Shown: one piece after another, positions 6,930 through 7,433 of the stretch | How positions within the stretch are numbered: the first letter of the stretch is position 1 | Layout: the number at the start of each line of letters is the position of its first letter | Source: an uncultured Erysipelotrichales bacterium | GTDB taxonomy: Bacteria; Bacillota_I; Bacilli_A; Erysipelotrichales; Coprobacillaceae | Direction of reading: 5' to 3' | Assembly: GCA_934754755.1 (NCBI GenBank) | Contig: CAKVJS010000052.1 | Location: 1-7,433, forward strand | Length of the DNA: 7,433 bases | The notes under the pieces: model-generated | Databases searched by the model: none | What the model was told of the DNA's origin: nothing | What the model saw: only the letters and a program-made list of their open reading frames with translations | Position numbers and translations under genes: made by a program

Positions 6930-7004
6930 GGTTCCATGGCCAAGTTGGTAAGGCAACAGACTGCAACTCTGTTATCGTCGGTTCAAGTCCGGCTGGAACC
7001 TCCA
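6930..7004 (+). tRNA. tRNA-Cys (GCA)
   Basis: The acceptor GGTTCCA (6930-6936) pairs fully with TGGAACC (6994-7000), followed by discriminator T and an encoded CCA (7002-7004). The anticodon stem ACAGA/TCTGT encloses the loop CTGCAAC with anticodon GCA at 6963-6965. The T loop is TTCAAGT. Reads UGC/UGU codons. First of the cluster, 2 nt before tRNA-Leu, so both come from one transcript. Confidence 0.97.
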
Positions 7005-7006
7005 AT

Positions 7007-7096
7007 GCCCAGGTGGCGAAACTGGTAGACGCACAGGACTTAAAATCCTGCGGACCTTTAAAATCCGTGCCGGTTCGATTCCGGCCCTGGGCACCA
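7007..7096 (+). tRNA. tRNA-Leu (UAA)
   Basis: A class II tRNA with a long variable arm, 90 nt including the encoded CCA (7094-7096). The acceptor GCCCAGG (7007-7013) pairs with CCTGGGC (7086-7092), discriminator A. The anticodon stem CAGGA/TCCTG encloses CTTAAAA, with anticodon UAA at 7041-7043. The variable arm pairs CGGA with TCCG. Reads UUA, the commonest leucine codon in AT-rich genomes, and UUG by wobble. Confidence 0.97.
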
Positions 7097-7107
7097 TTAT
7101 TCAAGGT

Positions 7108-7124
7108 TATATTGTAACAATATA
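7108..7124. repeat. Perfect 17-bp palindrome between tRNA-Leu and tRNA-Arg
   Basis: TATATTGTAACAATATA is perfectly symmetrical around A7116 with 8-bp arms. Two more pairs outside (T7107-G7125 wobble and G7106-C7126) would lengthen an RNA hairpin. It starts 12 nt after tRNA-Leu and ends 20 nt before the second tRNA promoter. No T-run follows on either strand, so it is not a standard terminator. It may be an operator, a weak terminator or a 3'-processing structure. Confidence 0.55.
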
Positions 7125-7143
7125 GCGAATATAAAAATAATTA

Positions 7144-7172
7144 TTGCATTAGGTTGAAAAAAGTGATATACT
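7144..7172 (+). promoter_or_regulatory. Predicted internal promoter of the tRNA-Arg/Pro/Ala genes
   Basis: TTGCAT (7144-7149), a 17-nt spacer and TATACT (7167-7172). The -35 hexamer and spacer length equal those of the promoter at 6877. Transcription would start near 7179, about 11 nt before tRNA-Arg. Confidence 0.7.
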
Positions 7173-7189
7173 AAATAAGTATTATTCAT

Positions 7190-7266
7190 GCGCTAGTAGC
7201 TCAATTGGATAGAGTGCTTGACTACGGATCAAGAGGTTGTGGGTTCGACTCCTGCCTGGCGCGCCA
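7190..7266 (+). tRNA. tRNA-Arg (ACG)
   Basis: The acceptor GCGCTAG (7190-7196) pairs with CTGGCGC (7256-7262), including one T-G wobble; discriminator G and encoded CCA (7264-7266). The anticodon stem CTTGA/TCAAG encloses CTACGGA, with anticodon ACG at 7224-7226. A34 is expected to be edited to inosine by TadA so that it reads CGU, CGC and CGA. Confidence 0.97.
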
Positions 7267-7273
7267 TCAGTAA

Positions 7274-7350
7274 CGGGAAGTAGCACAGCTTGGTAGTGCA
7301 CCTGGTTTGGGACCAGGGGGTCGCAGGTTCGAATCCTGTCTTCCCGACCA
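7274..7350 (+). tRNA. tRNA-Pro (UGG)
   Basis: The acceptor CGGGAAG (7274-7280) pairs with CTTCCCG (7340-7346), discriminator A, encoded CCA (7348-7350). The C1-G72 pair is the known bacterial tRNA-Pro identity feature. The anticodon stem CCTGG/CCAGG encloses TTTGGGA, with anticodon UGG at 7308-7310. It lies 7 nt after tRNA-Arg. Confidence 0.97.
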
Positions 7351-7356
7351 TTTAAT

Positions 7357-7432
7357 GGGGCCTTAGCTCAGCTGGGAGAGCACCTGCCTTGCACGCAGGG
7401 GGTCAGCGGTTCGATCCCGCTAGGCTCCACCA
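7357..7432 (+). tRNA. tRNA-Ala (UGC)
   Basis: The acceptor GGGGCCT (7357-7363) pairs with AGGCTCC (7422-7428). The third pair is G-T, that is G3-U70, the alanine identity determinant. Discriminator A, encoded CCA (7430-7432). The anticodon stem CCTGC/GCAGG encloses CTTGCAC, with anticodon UGC at 7390-7392. The window ends one base later, so the cluster may continue. Confidence 0.97.
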
Positions 7433-7433
7433 A

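Noticed and set aside
6916..7104. 62-residue reading frame on the - strand
   Set aside because: It is antisense to tRNA-Cys and tRNA-Leu. Its 'AGLEP' peptide is the familiar artefact of translating tRNA genes backwards.
6930..7433. tRNA cluster as an integration site for a mobile element
   Set aside because: No integrase, transposase, att-like repeat of a tRNA 3' end or CRISPR repeat is visible in the window.

Overview
The window is chromosomal DNA from a low-GC Gram-positive bacterium (Firmicutes/Bacillota; an Erysipelotrichia- or Bacilli-like organism is my guess, not proven). The grounds are the strong AT bias, near-consensus AGGAGG ribosome binding sites on most genes, a lipoprotein-type solute-binding protein, genome-encoded CCA on every tRNA, and a Leu-Arg-Pro-Ala tRNA order typical of Firmicutes clusters. 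TGA is used as a stop and TGG for Trp, so this is not a Mycoplasma-type code. Every gene I accept is on the + strand.

Layout. (1) 1-523: the last codons of a gene resembling nicotinate phosphoribosyltransferase, then a small basic three-helix membrane protein of unknown function, closed by a hairpin terminator. (2) 543-2334: a promoter and a two-gene ABC exporter (ATPase with a GTG start at 624, ABC-2 permease coupled by an ATGA overlap), closed by a terminator. (3) 2345-6737: a promoter overlapped by two tandem palindromes, then an XRE-cupin regulator and potA-potB-potC-potD, a complete polyamine (spermidine/putrescine) importer. These five genes are packed with a shared stop/SD or overlapping ends and end in a weak terminator-like hairpin. 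(4) 6738-6929: AT-rich intergenic DNA with a second weak hairpin and an orphan Shine-Dalgarno-like run. (5) 6877-7433: five tRNA genes (Cys-GCA, Leu-UAA, Arg-ACG, Pro-UGG, Ala-UGC) in two groups, each behind its own TTGCAT-17-TATAAT-like promoter. A perfect 17-bp palindrome lies between the groups.

How the genes work together. PotD, anchored by a lipid on the outer face of the membrane, captures polyamine and delivers it to the PotB-PotC channel; PotA hydrolyses ATP to drive import. The XRE-cupin protein encoded first probably senses a small ligand through its cupin domain and controls its own operon through the two operator-like palindromes over the predicted start of transcription. The upstream exporter is an independent unit with no recognisable dedicated regulator.

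The gene content is largely ordinary. I do not see a new multi-gene system. The least routine observations are the tandem palindromes in front of the pot operon, the 17-bp palindrome inside the tRNA cluster, and the unrecognised small membrane protein.
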